NCBI GenBank assembly: GCA_009780175.1
Contig: WRAO01000009.1
Coordinates: 20,971-84,970, forward strand
Direction: 5' to 3'
Length of the DNA: 64,000 nt
Source: Oscillospiraceae bacterium
Lineage (GTDB): Bacteria; Bacillota; Clostridia; Oscillospirales; Oscillospiraceae
The translations under genes and the position numbers were made by a program. Under the pieces are notes generated by a model. It ran no database searches. It was not told where the DNA came from and saw only the letters and a program-made list of their open reading frames with translations. Shown one piece after another: positions 43,214 to 51,056 of the stretch (the stretch's first letter is position 1; every line of letters starts with the position of its first letter).

Positions 43214-45432
43214 AACGAGTTGTTCTGGCCGAGACGGCGGGATTTTGCTTCGGGGTCAATCGCGCGGTGGATTTGACGGAGCAGACCATCCAGCGGGATG
43301 GCGCCTGTGTGACCTTGGGGCCTGTAATCCATAATCGGCACGCGGTGGAGCGGCTGGGTGCCCGGATTATCGAGCTCCCGGAAGAGGCGGAGCCGGGCAG
43401 CCGGTTAATTATTCGGAGCCACGGTGTGGGTCGTGCGGTTGTGGAGGCCTTGGAGGCCCGGCGCGTAGAGATTATAGACGCGACTTGCCCGTATGTGAAG
43501 AAGATTCATCGGATTATTGAGACTGCCGATCAAAATGGGCGGCGGGTGATGATTGTCGGCCAGCGGGACCATCCAGAGGTGATCGCGGCTGGAGGTTGGT
43601 GTTCGGGGCCGGTGGTGGTTGAGACGGCGGCGGAGCTGGAACAGTGGCTTCAGATGGAGGAATGCCCAGAAAAACCTCTGACGGTGGTTTTTCAGACCAC
43701 CTATGCGCGGGCAAATATGGAGGCTCTGCGACAAATTCTAAAAAAGTGGTGTACAAGCGTAGAAATATTTGATACAATATGTGATGCTACGTCCGAACGG
43801 CAGGCGGAGGCCGCCTCTTTGGCGGCGATTTCGGATGCGATGATCGTGATTGGCGACCTAACGAGCGCCAACAGCCGGAATTTAGCCGCGATTTGCGCCC
43901 AATATTGTCCACGTGTGGCTTTTATTGAGAGCAAGGCAGACCTTGACCTGGGCCTGTTCGACGGAGCGGATACCATTGGTATCGTAGCCGGGGCTTCTAC
44001 TCCGGCATGGATCATTAAGGAGGTTTATCAGACGATGAATGACGAGATTTTGAAAGCGACCGAAGAAACCGAATCTACCCAGCTGACAGAGACTGCAGAG
44101 CTTGAGACGGAGGTAACGCCGGCCCCGATGGCCGAAGCGACCACCGCTCCGGAGGACGAGTCTTTTGAAGCATTGTTGGAGAAGTCCATCAAAACGCTGC
44201 GTACGGGGGAAAAGGTTGTCGGCATCGTTGCTGCTATTACACCGACAGAGATTACGATTGACCTGGGCACAAAACACGCGGCCTACATCCCTGTCCACGA
44301 ACTGACGGATGACCCGGAAGTGAAAGTGGAAGACCTCATTCAGATCGGCGGCGAGGTGGAAGCCTACGTCATGCGGGTCAACGACGTGGAGGGCACTGTG
44401 ATGCTCTCGAAGAAGCGTCTGGATGCCGGGAAATTCTGGGATGAGATCGGTGCGGCGAGCGATAGCAGAGCCGTTGTCGAAGGCGTCGTGACGGAAGAGA
44501 ATAAGGGCGGCGTTGTGGTCCGTGTCAAGGGAATTCGGGTGTTTGTGCCCGCGTCTCAGACGGGGGTTCCGAAAGACCAGCCGCTGGACCAGCTTGTTGG
44601 GCAGAAGGTCAAACTGCGCATTACGGAAGTCAACCAGTCGAAGCGGCGGGTTGTGGGTTCGATCCGCGCTGTTGGCTCTGAACTCAGAAAAGAATTGGCT
44701 GAGAAGCTTTGGGAAGGGATTGAGGCTGGCAAACGTTACCTTGGCACCGTGAAGAGCCTCACGCCGTATGGCGCCTTTGTAGATATCGGCGGTGTGGACG
44801 GTATGGTTCACGTATCCGAGCTCTCTTGGAGCCGCGTAAAATCCCCGGCAGACGCTGTGAAAGTGGGCGACAAGCTGGAGGTGTATATCATCTCCTTTGA
44901 CAAAGAGAAGCAGAAGATTTCGCTCGGTCACAAAGACCCGAATCTGAATCCGTGGAAGATGTTTACGGATAAGTTCGAAAAGGGCGCCGTGACGCGTGTG
45001 AAAGTGGTCAAGCTCATGCCGTTCGGCGCGTTTGCTGAGGTTATGCCGGGTGTAGATGGTTTGATCCATATCTCGCAGATTTCGGATCGCCGGATCGCGA
45101 AACCGCAAGAGGTTTTGAGCGAGGGGCAAGAAGTCGATGTGCAGATCACCGATATCGACTATGACAAGAAGAACATCTCGCTCAGCATGAGAGCCCTCTT
45201 CGAGAGCCCGAGCGGGTCTGCGGCGGCGAGCGACGCGGAGCAGAGCGGACCGGACGAGATCGTCTATGATACGGATATTGATAAACCGGAAGTAGAAATT
45301 GAGATCGAGGTTCCGGCTGAAGTTGAGGTCGAAATCGAAGTTCCGGTCGAGGTCGCAGAGGAGATTGATCCTGTTGCGCTGGCTGAAGAAGTGATTACCG
45401 AAGCGGCTGCGGAAGAGGGCGAAGAGGCGTAA
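43210..45432 (+). CDS. ispH: fused 4-hydroxy-3-methylbut-2-enyl diphosphate reductase / ribosomal protein S1
   Basis: The 740-residue bifunctional protein. Residues 1-280 are IspH with the three iron-sulfur cysteines (GFCFGVNRA, DATCPYVKK, DTICDAT), HPEV and the NSRNL motif; this is the last MEP-pathway step to IPP/DMAPP. An acidic linker follows, then four S1 RNA-binding repeats (for example GIEAGKRYLGTVKSLTPYGAFVDIG). The tail is made of repeated EVEIEIEVPAEV-like stretches. The IspH-S1 fusion is known in many Clostridia. It has an ATGA overlap with plsC and is followed by a terminator. Confidence 0.96.
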   Translation: MKRVVLAETAGFCFGVNRAVDLTEQTIQRDGACVTLGPVIHNRHAVERLGARIIELPEEAEPGSRLIIRSHGVGRAVVEALEARRVEIIDATCPYVKKIHRIIETADQNGRRVMIVGQRDHPEVIAAGGWCSGPVVVETAAELEQWLQMEECPEKPLTVVFQTTYARANMEALRQILKKWCTSVEIFDTICDATSERQAEAASLAAISDAMIVIGDLTSANSRNLAAICAQYCPRVAFIESKADLDLGLFDGADTIGIVAGASTPAWIIKEVYQTMNDEILKATEETESTQLTETAELETEVTPAPMAEATTAPEDESFEALLEKSIKTLRTGEKVVGIVAAITPTEITIDLGTKHAAYIPVHELTDDPEVKVEDLIQIGGEVEAYVMRVNDVEGTVMLSKKRLDAGKFWDEIGAASDSRAVVEGVVTEENKGGVVVRVKGIRVFVPASQTGVPKDQPLDQLVGQKVKLRITEVNQSKRRVVGSIRAVGSELRKELAEKLWEGIEAGKRYLGTVKSLTPYGAFVDIGGVDGMVHVSELSWSRVKSPADAVKVGDKLEVYIISFDKEKQKISLGHKDPNLNPWKMFTDKFEKGAVTRVKVVKLMPFGAFAEVMPGVDGLIHISQISDRRIAKPQEVLSEGQEVDVQITDIDYDKKNISLSMRALFESPSGSAAASDAEQSGPDEIVYDTDIDKPEVEIEIEVPAEVEVEIEVPVEVAEEIDPVALAEEVITEAAAEEGEEA

Positions 45433-45456
45433 GCCTGTTTGGAATGAATAGGGAAG

Positions 45457-45490
45457 ACCGCGCAGTACAGAGCGACTGCGCGGTTTTTTT
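45457..45490 (+). terminator. intrinsic terminator after ispH-rpsA
   Basis: ACCGCGCAGT pairs with ACTGCGCGGT across an 8-nt loop, followed by seven to eight Ts. Confidence 0.93.
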
Positions 45491-45497
45491 GTTCGTA

Positions 45498-45680
45498 AAT
45501 AGGCTCCTTTTCCAAAGGAACTGCCACAGGCATTCCTTACCGCCGTTCCAATTATCCGCCCCGCGTCCAACAAATCCTCCGTCAGACTACGCCTGCCAAT
45601 AGGCACCCCTTCCGCCAAGCCAATCGCTTCGCTCTTGGGGCGTCAGTTGAAAAAGGAGGCTTTTTGCGGCGTGCCGCCGA
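45498..45680. repeat. family C repeat copy 3, possibly a ~180-bp MITE-like element
   Basis: AGGCTCCTTTTCCAAAGGA at the left end and TTGAAAAAGGAGGCTTTTT at the right end (near 45645-45670) are imperfect inverted copies flanking ~150 bp without a credible gene. The 376-bp gap between ispH-rpsA and the CarD gene otherwise holds only the terminator and a promoter. Confidence 0.5.
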
Positions 45681-45728
45681 GGTCGGCTATCCCTGTAACT
45701 CAAAAAATAGGAAAACTGTGAAAATCTG

Positions 45729-45757
45729 TTGATAAATCCTACGGAACGGTGTATAAT
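45729..45757 (+). promoter_or_regulatory. sigma-A promoter of the CarD-like gene
   Basis: TTGATA (45729-45734), 17 bp, TATAAT (45752-45757). It lies inside an upstream in-frame extension of the open frame, so the true start must be further right (45809). Confidence 0.9.
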
Positions 45758-45808
45758 ACTCTTGGGATCGTATCGGCAATTGCCGGAGAGGATAAGCGTG
45801 AACACATC

Positions 45809-46285
45809 ATGTATCGAATTGGAGATCGCATCGCCCATCCCTTGCACGGCGCTGGGGAAATCGAACGGATTGAGGCCAAGAAGATCAACGGCACGACCCG
45901 GGAGTATTATGTTGTAAAAATGCCCGTGGGTGATATGATTGTGATGATCCCCAAAGAGACAAGCGATTCCATCGGCGTGCGCCCGATCGTAGGCGCGGAC
46001 GAGGCGGATTCTATTTTCGCGGCCATTTCCGGACTGGAGGTCAATATGACCCAGAACTGGAGCCGGCGGTATCGGGAGAATATGATCCGCATCAAAAGTG
46101 GAGACTTGCTTGAGGTGGCCGCTGTGATTAAAGGTCTCGTCAGCCGTGAGACGGACAAGGGTCTTTCTACGGGGGAGCGGAAAATGCTCCACTCGGCGAA
46201 GCAGATTTTGATTTCGGAAATTGTCCTCAGCCAGCGTGTGAGTTATGAGGAAGTGGAAGCGCGGCTCACGACAGTGTTGGCATAA
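45809..46285 (+). CDS. CarD/CdnL-type RNA polymerase-interacting factor
   Basis: The 158-residue protein has an N-terminal Tudor-like CarD_TRCF RNAP-interaction domain (YRIGDRIAHPLHGAGEIERIE, YYVVKMPVGDMIVMIP). A helical C-terminal domain follows (AAVIKGLVSRETDKGLSTGERKMLHSAKQILISEI). CarD/CdnL proteins bind the RNAP beta subunit and stabilise open complexes, often at rRNA promoters. The ATG at 45809 is the first methionine after the promoter; the nearest purine-rich box (GGAGAGG) is rather far upstream, so initiation may be weak. Confidence 0.9.
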   Translation: MYRIGDRIAHPLHGAGEIERIEAKKINGTTREYYVVKMPVGDMIVMIPKETSDSIGVRPIVGADEADSIFAAISGLEVNMTQNWSRRYRENMIRIKSGDLLEVAAVIKGLVSRETDKGLSTGERKMLHSAKQILISEIVLSQRVSYEEVEARLTTVLA

Positions 46286-46312
46286 TGACGACTATTCCGG
46301 CGCAAGCGCCTA

Positions 46313-46321
46313 TGGTATAAT
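46313..46321 (+). promoter_or_regulatory. candidate extended -10 promoter upstream of ispD
   Basis: TGG followed by TATAAT (46316-46321), 38 bp before a palindromic terminator, so transcripts from here would meet an attenuator. Confidence 0.5.
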
Positions 46322-46358
46322 ATGGGACAAGGCGCATAAATTGAATTAGGTATCATGT

Positions 46359-46384
46359 CAAAAAGGGGCTGAGGCCCCTTTTTG
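46359..46384. terminator. palindromic terminator between the CarD gene and ispD
   Basis: AAAAAGGGGC, CTGAG-type loop and GCCCCTTTTT. The run of As before and Ts after allow it to work on both strands. It could end the CarD transcript or attenuate ispD. Confidence 0.8.
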
Positions 46385-46432
46385 TGTAAGGATTTGCAGG
46401 AGGTGAGGGACCTGTTCAGGCTTTGGAAGAAG

Positions 46433-47143
46433 ATGAGACAATGGACTGCGGAGCCTAGGCCGGGCCTCAGCGTGGTTGTGCCTGCTCTGTTTGAAGATAG
46501 CGCGATGGAAGAGAGCCTGCTGTATCGGCAGATAAACGGGGTGCCCGTGGTAGCGCATACGCTCCTGGCGCTGGATCAAATTCCCTTCGTGACGGAGATT
46601 ATCGTCGTGATCCGTGAGGCGGAACTCAAGCGCATGGCGGATATTTGTAAAGCGTTTGAGATCGGGCGGGTGCGGAAGGTGGTCTGCGCGCGGGAGGCGG
46701 GGCTTTCGGCGCTTTTGGTGGGTGTGTATGAGTGCGATCGAGCTCTGGACTACATAGCGATTCATGATCCGCTTCGGCCCTTCGTGACAGGGGAGATTCT
46801 CGGGGCCGCGCTTGACATGGCAAGCAAGGCCGGGGCTGGTGCGCCGGCGGTTCCGGTGAAAGATACGATCAAAATTGTCGAGGCGGGGATGGTTCGGGAA
46901 ACGCCAGATCGGAACGCCTTGCGTCTGCTGCAGACACCGCAGGTTGTGGAAAGCAGTTTGCTCAAGGCGGCGATTTCGCGTACGGTGGAAACTGGGATAG
47001 CGGGCGGTGATCTGGCGGCGGTATTGGAGACGCTTGGGATTACACTGTGGCTCACAGAGGGGTCGGACGAGAATATGCGTGTTGGGGCGGTTGCGGATCT
47101 CCCGGCGGCAGGTGCGATTTTAGCGAAGAGGATATATGGATGA
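46433..47143 (+). CDS. ispD: IspD-like 2-C-methyl-D-erythritol 4-phosphate cytidylyltransferase, divergent active site
   Basis: The ~236-residue protein has IspD-like segments in its second half: IHDPLRPFVT, PAVPVKDTIKIVE, LLQTPQVV and a C-terminal DENMRVGAVADL. It overlaps ispF by ATGA, the usual ispD-ispF pairing. However, the N-terminal CTP-binding loop (normally A-A-G-x-G-x-R-M...P-K) reads VVPALFEDSAMEESLLYRQ, lacking the glycines, Arg and Lys. The N-I-K-V-T motif is N-M-R-V-G. Activity is therefore uncertain. The start is ambiguous: ATG 46433 has GGAAG, while a strong AGGAGG at 46399 points to a CTG at 46412. Confidence 0.72.
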   Translation: MRQWTAEPRPGLSVVVPALFEDSAMEESLLYRQINGVPVVAHTLLALDQIPFVTEIIVVIREAELKRMADICKAFEIGRVRKVVCAREAGLSALLVGVYECDRALDYIAIHDPLRPFVTGEILGAALDMASKAGAGAPAVPVKDTIKIVEAGMVRETPDRNALRLLQTPQVVESSLLKAAISRTVETGIAGGDLAAVLETLGITLWLTEGSDENMRVGAVADLPAAGAILAKRIYG

Positions 47144-47616
47144 GGATTGGACACGGGTATGACGTGCATCGGCTTGCGGCGGGCCGGGAACTGGTGATCG
47201 GCGGGGTTTCCATCGAGCATGAGTTTGGGTTAGATGGACATTCGGATGCGGACGTGCTGGTCCACGCGGTGATGGACGCGGTTCTGGGGGCGCTTGCGCT
47301 TGGAGATATCGGGCGGCATTTTCCGGATACGGATGCGCGGCATCGTGGAATTAGCAGTATGGCGCTGTTGCGCCATGTGGTGAGATTGATGGATCAGGCG
47401 GGGTTTCGGTTGGGGAATTTGGACGCGACGGTGGTGGCGGAGGCGCCGAAGTTTGCGCCGTTTACTCCGCAGATGCGAGAGAATTTGGCCGGTGCGTTTG
47501 ACGCTCCGATTGACCGGGTGAATGTCAAAGCGACCACGGAAGAGGGGTTGGGATTTACCGGGGCGCGGACTGGGATTGCGGCGCACGCGGTGGTGCTATT
47601 AGAGCCGAAGGTGTAA
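47140..47616 (+). CDS. ispF: 2-C-methyl-D-erythritol 2,4-cyclodiphosphate synthase
   Basis: The 158-residue enzyme has IGHGYDVHRL with the metal ligands D-x-H, GLDGHSDADVLVHAVMDA, GDIGRHFPDTD and KATTEEGLGFTG. All are canonical for IspF of the MEP isoprenoid pathway. It forms a trimer and cyclises CDP-ME 2-phosphate. The start overlaps the ispD-like stop (ATGA). The intact IspF contrasts with the altered IspD just upstream. Confidence 0.97.
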   Translation: MRIGHGYDVHRLAAGRELVIGGVSIEHEFGLDGHSDADVLVHAVMDAVLGALALGDIGRHFPDTDARHRGISSMALLRHVVRLMDQAGFRLGNLDATVVAEAPKFAPFTPQMRENLAGAFDAPIDRVNVKATTEEGLGFTGARTGIAAHAVVLLEPKV

Positions 47617-47671
47617 GATTTGCTCCGCGCGGGAGTTGTATTACAGCAAAAAAAGAAGGGCAGGGATTTGG

Positions 47672-48532
47672 GTGAAAGCGGTTGGATTTGTTGGGATAGG
47701 TCTGATGGGCAGGGCTATGGTGCGCAACTTGATGAAGGCGGGGTATGATGTGACGATCTACACCCGCACAAAGGAAAAGGCGCAGGGGAATTTGGATGAG
47801 GGCGCGCGCTGGGCGGACACGGTGGCGGAGTGCGTCAAAGACAAAGACGCGGTGATTACGATTGTGGGCTATCCGCAGGATGTGGAAGAGGTCTACTTTG
47901 GATCAGGCGGGATTTTAGAGAATGTGAATCCGGGCACGCTATTGATCGACGCTACGACCAGCACCCCGGAGTTGGCTGTGCGGATCGCCGCGGCGGCGAA
48001 TGAGAAAGGGCTTTCGGCCCTGGACGCCCCTGTGACAGGCGGTGAGCGCGGTGCGATTGCCGGGACTTTGACCATCATGGCAGGCGGAGAGCAAGACGCG
48101 TTTGACCGGGCGATGCCACTGTTTCAGGCTATGGGCGAAACGATCCGGCATCAGGGGCCGGCGGGTACGGGTCAGCACTGTAAGATGGCGAATCAGATCG
48201 GCATTTCGGCCGCGATCTCGGGGCTTTGTGAAGTGGTGGCCTATAGTAAAACTGTGGGTCTAGACCCGGCGTTGGTGCTGGATACCATTAAGGGCGGCTC
48301 AGCGGGGAGTGCGCAGATGAATCTGCTGTCCCCAAAAGTGTTGGCCGGAGACGATACGGCGGCTTTTTATCTCAAACATTTCCTCAAAGACCTCAAGATC
48401 GCCATGCACGAGAGCGAGAGCCGGGGGCGGGATTTGCCGGGGGCCAGAGGTGTCATGGAGAAATATCAGATGCTGGAAGATCAGGGCTACGGAGATTGCG
48501 GGACGCAGACTTTGTATCGCTGGTATGAGTAG
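47672..48532 (+). CDS. beta-hydroxyacid dehydrogenase (HIBADH/GarR family)
   Basis: The 286-residue NAD(P)-dependent enzyme has the N-terminal dinucleotide motif VGFVGIGLMGRAMVRNL, the substrate site DAPVTGGERGAIAGTL, and the catalytic Lys in GQHCKMANQI. The family reduces or oxidises 3-hydroxyisobutyrate, tartronate semialdehyde or similar acids. The substrate is not readable and the neighbours give no clear clue. The GTG at 47672 follows a purine-rich stretch (AAGGGCAGGGA). A terminator follows. Confidence 0.9.
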   Translation: MKAVGFVGIGLMGRAMVRNLMKAGYDVTIYTRTKEKAQGNLDEGARWADTVAECVKDKDAVITIVGYPQDVEEVYFGSGGILENVNPGTLLIDATTSTPELAVRIAAAANEKGLSALDAPVTGGERGAIAGTLTIMAGGEQDAFDRAMPLFQAMGETIRHQGPAGTGQHCKMANQIGISAAISGLCEVVAYSKTVGLDPALVLDTIKGGSAGSAQMNLLSPKVLAGDDTAAFYLKHFLKDLKIAMHESESRGRDLPGARGVMEKYQMLEDQGYGDCGTQTLYRWYE

Positions 48533-48550
48533 ATAGTTAGATCAAATAAA

Positions 48551-48597
48551 ACAACCGGGCAAGATTCCATCCAGAATCTTGCCCGGTTGTTTTTTGT
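48551..48597. terminator. strong bidirectional terminator
   Basis: ACAACCGGGCAAGATTC pairs with GAATCTTGCCCGGTTGT (about 17-bp stem), followed by six Ts. A-rich sequence on the left makes it usable by the convergent minus-strand lipoprotein gene. Confidence 0.93.
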
Positions 48598-48602
48598 TCT
48601 GT

Positions 48603-49307
48603 TTATAAGATTTGGATGCTATCAATTCTGCCGTTGATGAAGGTGAAGCGGTATTCCTCTTCCCAGGGCTCTAGTTCAACATAGGCTGCCATATGCCAGG
48701 CCGCCGCCAGCACGGTTGTTTCGATGACGACGCGGTTGCCGTCTTGTTCGACCAAAGTGTGTTCGGCGGTTGCCCAGTCCGGGCGGGAAGTGCCCATTCT
48801 GGCGGCCTGCATGTAGAGGTTGCCGTTGTATGCGATAAAAGAGGAGAATTCGCCGGATAGCTCGGCGTCGATCCAACTTGCGGTGAAGTACTGGGATAAA
48901 TAATCACGGATATCGTCCAGATCCCCGAATCCAGATGCCGGCAACAGGCGGGCGAAGCCGCGTTCGGCGAGGTGATCCGGCAAGTTATCCCAGGCAATGT
49001 GACCGGGCTCAAAGGGGTCAGTCCAATACCACCACGCGTTCCAAAACTCGCCCGCCGCGACTATGGTTGCGCCGAGCTCTTCCACGGTCCATGTGCGGGC
49101 TGGTTCGGTGGGGCTCTGCTCTGGCGTGGGATCCGGTTCGTTGGGCTCGTCTGCGAGTTCTTCCGGCTCCTCTGGTGTTGCGGGTGTTTCGGTTGGTGGT
49201 GCTGTGGGCGCTGGGGTTGGTGATGTTGTGGGGCCGCTTCCGCCGCAGCCTGTCAAAAGGCCTGCGAGGAGGAATGTTGCGAGTAATAGGGCTAGAATCT
49301 TTTTCAT
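48603..49307 (-). CDS. putative lipoprotein of unknown function
   Basis: The 234-residue product has a lipoprotein signal (lipobox LLTGC). A Thr/Pro/Glu-rich low-complexity linker (about residues 25-70) looks like a wall-spanning spacer. A ~165-residue globular domain then begins WTVEELGATIVAAGEFWNAWW. I do not recognise the domain; it has no obvious catalytic motif and looks like an extracellular NTF2-like or binding fold, which is only a guess. The ATG at 49307 is chosen because AGGAG lies 7 bp upstream; ATG 49313 is too close to it. It sits opposite the start of the dcw cluster. Confidence 0.8.
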   Translation of the reverse strand: MKKILALLLATFLLAGLLTGCGGSGPTTSPTPAPTAPPTETPATPEEPEELADEPNEPDPTPEQSPTEPARTWTVEELGATIVAAGEFWNAWWYWTDPFEPGHIAWDNLPDHLAERGFARLLPASGFGDLDDIRDYLSQYFTASWIDAELSGEFSSFIAYNGNLYMQAARMGTSRPDWATAEHTLVEQDGNRVVIETTVLAAAWHMAAYVELEPWEEEYRFTFINGRIDSIQIL

Positions 49308-49562
49308 GTTCATCTCCTGTGGTGTGTTATGCGTATGCTATTGATTTAGACGATGTACTTCCCCCATTTGTTCCTTATGGATCGGGCGGGTTTCTGCCGG
49401 GGGAGTTCTTTTTTGCAGTGAAGCACAAGGGGTGGTAGACATAAGTTTTGGGGCATCCTACTTTTTGTGGTTTTCCGCGTTTCGGAAATGGGGAGCAAGC
49501 GTGGGATATGTTGGGAATTTGAAAAATTTATAGAATTAGTGAAGGAATTTTTACTTTAGGGC

Positions 49563-49591
49563 TTGCATTTTGATTTACATAATAATATAAT
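49563..49591 (+). promoter_or_regulatory. sigma-A promoter of the dcw cluster (Pmra)
   Basis: TTGCAT (49563-49568), 17 bp, TATAAT (49586-49591). The rest of the ~350-bp gap on its left shows no gene. Confidence 0.9.
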
Positions 49592-49598
49592 GGGTTCC

Positions 49599-49628
49599 AA
49601 AGTGGGGCAAAGTGGAGTAAAGTGTATT
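49599..49628 (+). promoter_or_regulatory. MraZ operator: three AAAGTG boxes in 10-bp register
   Basis: AAAGTGGGGC, AAAGTGGAGT and AAAGTGTATT follow each other without gaps, directly downstream of the -10. This matches the AAAGTG(G/T) direct repeats with 10-bp period known for MraZ. It suggests autoregulation of mraZ and the whole cluster. Confidence 0.85.
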
Positions 49629-49661
49629 AAAATCCCATAGACAGAAACGGAGGTGGGGAAC

Positions 49662-50084
49662 ATGACAGGTGAATACGCGCATTCGATTGACGCCAAGGGG
49701 CGGCTGTTTTTCCCTGCCAAGCTGCGGGATGAACTGGGCACAGTATTTCATGTGACCTTGTCGTTTACAGAAGACGAATGTCTGTCGGCTTATTCGGCGG
49801 ATGTTTGGGAACAGATTATGGCGAAGCTAAACTCTTTGCCTTATTCGAAGCAAAACTTAATGCGGCCGATTTTTGCCAACGCGACGAAATGTGAAATGGA
49901 CGCGCAGGGGCGGATTTTGCTGCCGCAGAAGCTCCGACATTTTGCGGGGCTCACGAAAGATGTCGCGATTGTCGGGGCGGGCAACCATGTGGAAATCTGG
50001 GACGCCGAGAAGTGGGCGGCGAAGGATGCTACAGAGGCGACCCTTGAGAACATCGCCGCTGTGATGCGGGAGCTTGAATTTTAA
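49662..50084 (+). CDS. mraZ: transcriptional regulator MraZ
   Basis: The 140-residue protein has two AbrB-like halves: YAHSIDAKGRLFFPAKLRDEL and CEMDAQGRILLPQKLRHFAGL, the duplicated D-x-(K/Q)-G-R motif of MraZ. It binds direct repeats upstream of its own operon; suitable boxes are present. GGAGGTGG precedes ATG 49662; the GTG at 49653 lies in the RBS. Its stop overlaps the rsmH start by one base (TAATG). Confidence 0.97.
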   Translation: MTGEYAHSIDAKGRLFFPAKLRDELGTVFHVTLSFTEDECLSAYSADVWEQIMAKLNSLPYSKQNLMRPIFANATKCEMDAQGRILLPQKLRHFAGLTKDVAIVGAGNHVEIWDAEKWAAKDATEATLENIAAVMRELEF

Positions 50085-51018
50085 TGGGGACGCATGTACC
50101 GGTATTGCTCACGGAATGTCTCACGGCGCTCCATATTCGGCCGGCCGGGATTTACGTGGATGGGACGCTTGGAAGAGCGGGCCACGCGTTTGAGATCGCC
50201 AGCCGATTAGAGACGGGACGGTTGATCGGGATTGATCGGGATGAGACGGCGATTCGGGCGGGGGAGGAAAAGCTTAGACCCTTTGCGGATCGAGTGAGCC
50301 TTGTCCATGGGAACTTTCGGGATATCGGGGCCATATTGGATCGGCTCGGGATAGACGCGGTGGACGGGATGTTGTTTGATCTCGGCGTTTCCTCCCCCCA
50401 GCTTGAAGAAGCGGAGCGGGGATTTTCCTATATGCAGGATGCCCCTTTGGACATGCGGATGGATCAAACCGCCGCGCTCACCGCCTGCGAAGTGGTAAAC
50501 ACCTGGTCGGAAGCGCGGCTTCGGCAGATCCTGTTCGAATACGGCGAGGAGCGCTATGCGCCGCGGATTGTCAGAGCTATTTTAGCGGCGCGTGAGACAC
50601 GGGCGATTGAGACGACGGGGCAGTTGGTGGAAATCATTAAATCAGCCATGCCGGGCAGTGCGCTCAGGGAAAAACAGCATCCGGCGAAGCGGAGTTTTCA
50701 GGCGATTCGGATTGCGGTCAATGATGAACTCGGCGCCGTGGAAGATATGTTGGAGGCCGCGGTAGAACGGCTCCGGCCCGGCGGCCGATTAGCGGTGATT
50801 AGTTTTCACTCTTTGGAAGATCGGCTGGTAAAAACGCGATCCAGCGCAGGGAGCGGGGATGCACTTGCCCGAGGGATTTCCCGATCTGCGTCTGCGGGTT
50901 TCAGCCGACCTTACGGGCGGTGGAGCGGAAGTCGATCGAGCCGAGCGCGGAAGAGGTTGCGCACAATCCCAGAGCCAGAAGCGCGAGACTGCGCGTGGCT
51001 GAGCGGATTTCAAGATAG
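50084..51018 (+). CDS. rsmH: 16S rRNA (cytosine1402-N4)-methyltransferase RsmH, read in two frames (-1 shift at 50830-50834)
   Basis: The N-terminal 250 residues (HVPVLLTECLTAL, DGTLGRAGHAF, GIDRDETAI, VISFHSLEDRLVK) are normal RsmH in frame 50084. After the A5 run at 50830-50834 that frame becomes family-unrelated and runs to 51136 into ftsL. The -1 frame instead continues with GCTCPRDFPICVCG, PTLRAVE and a final NPRARSARLRVAE, the proper RsmH C-terminus. It stops at 51018, giving ~311 residues, the usual length. Either one A is missing (assembly error or mutation), or ribosomes shift at GTA-AAA-AC. The enzyme methylates C1402 in the 30S P site. Confidence 0.9.
50828..50836 (+). other. putative -1 frameshift site in rsmH
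   Basis: GTA-AAA-ACG in the upstream frame contains five As. Slipping back one base keeps AAA in the P site and reads AAC-GCG next, entering the conserved C-terminal frame. A purine-rich GGAAGA lies 10 nt upstream, a possible stimulatory Shine-Dalgarno-like element. A single-base sequencing indel would look identical. Confidence 0.75.
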
Positions 51019-51056
51019 AGCGAGCGGAGACGACCTATGGAAAGGAGCCGGGCGAT

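Noticed and set aside
43740..43785. Promoter-like TGATACAAT inside ispH
   Set aside because: No acceptable -35 at the right distance, and it lies in conserved coding sequence (DTICDAT).
43882..45618. A 578-codon minus-strand frame opposite ispH-rpsA, and a similar 412-codon one opposite tig (27862-29100)
   Set aside because: Shadow frames of GC-skewed codons; the sense-strand proteins are well-known families.
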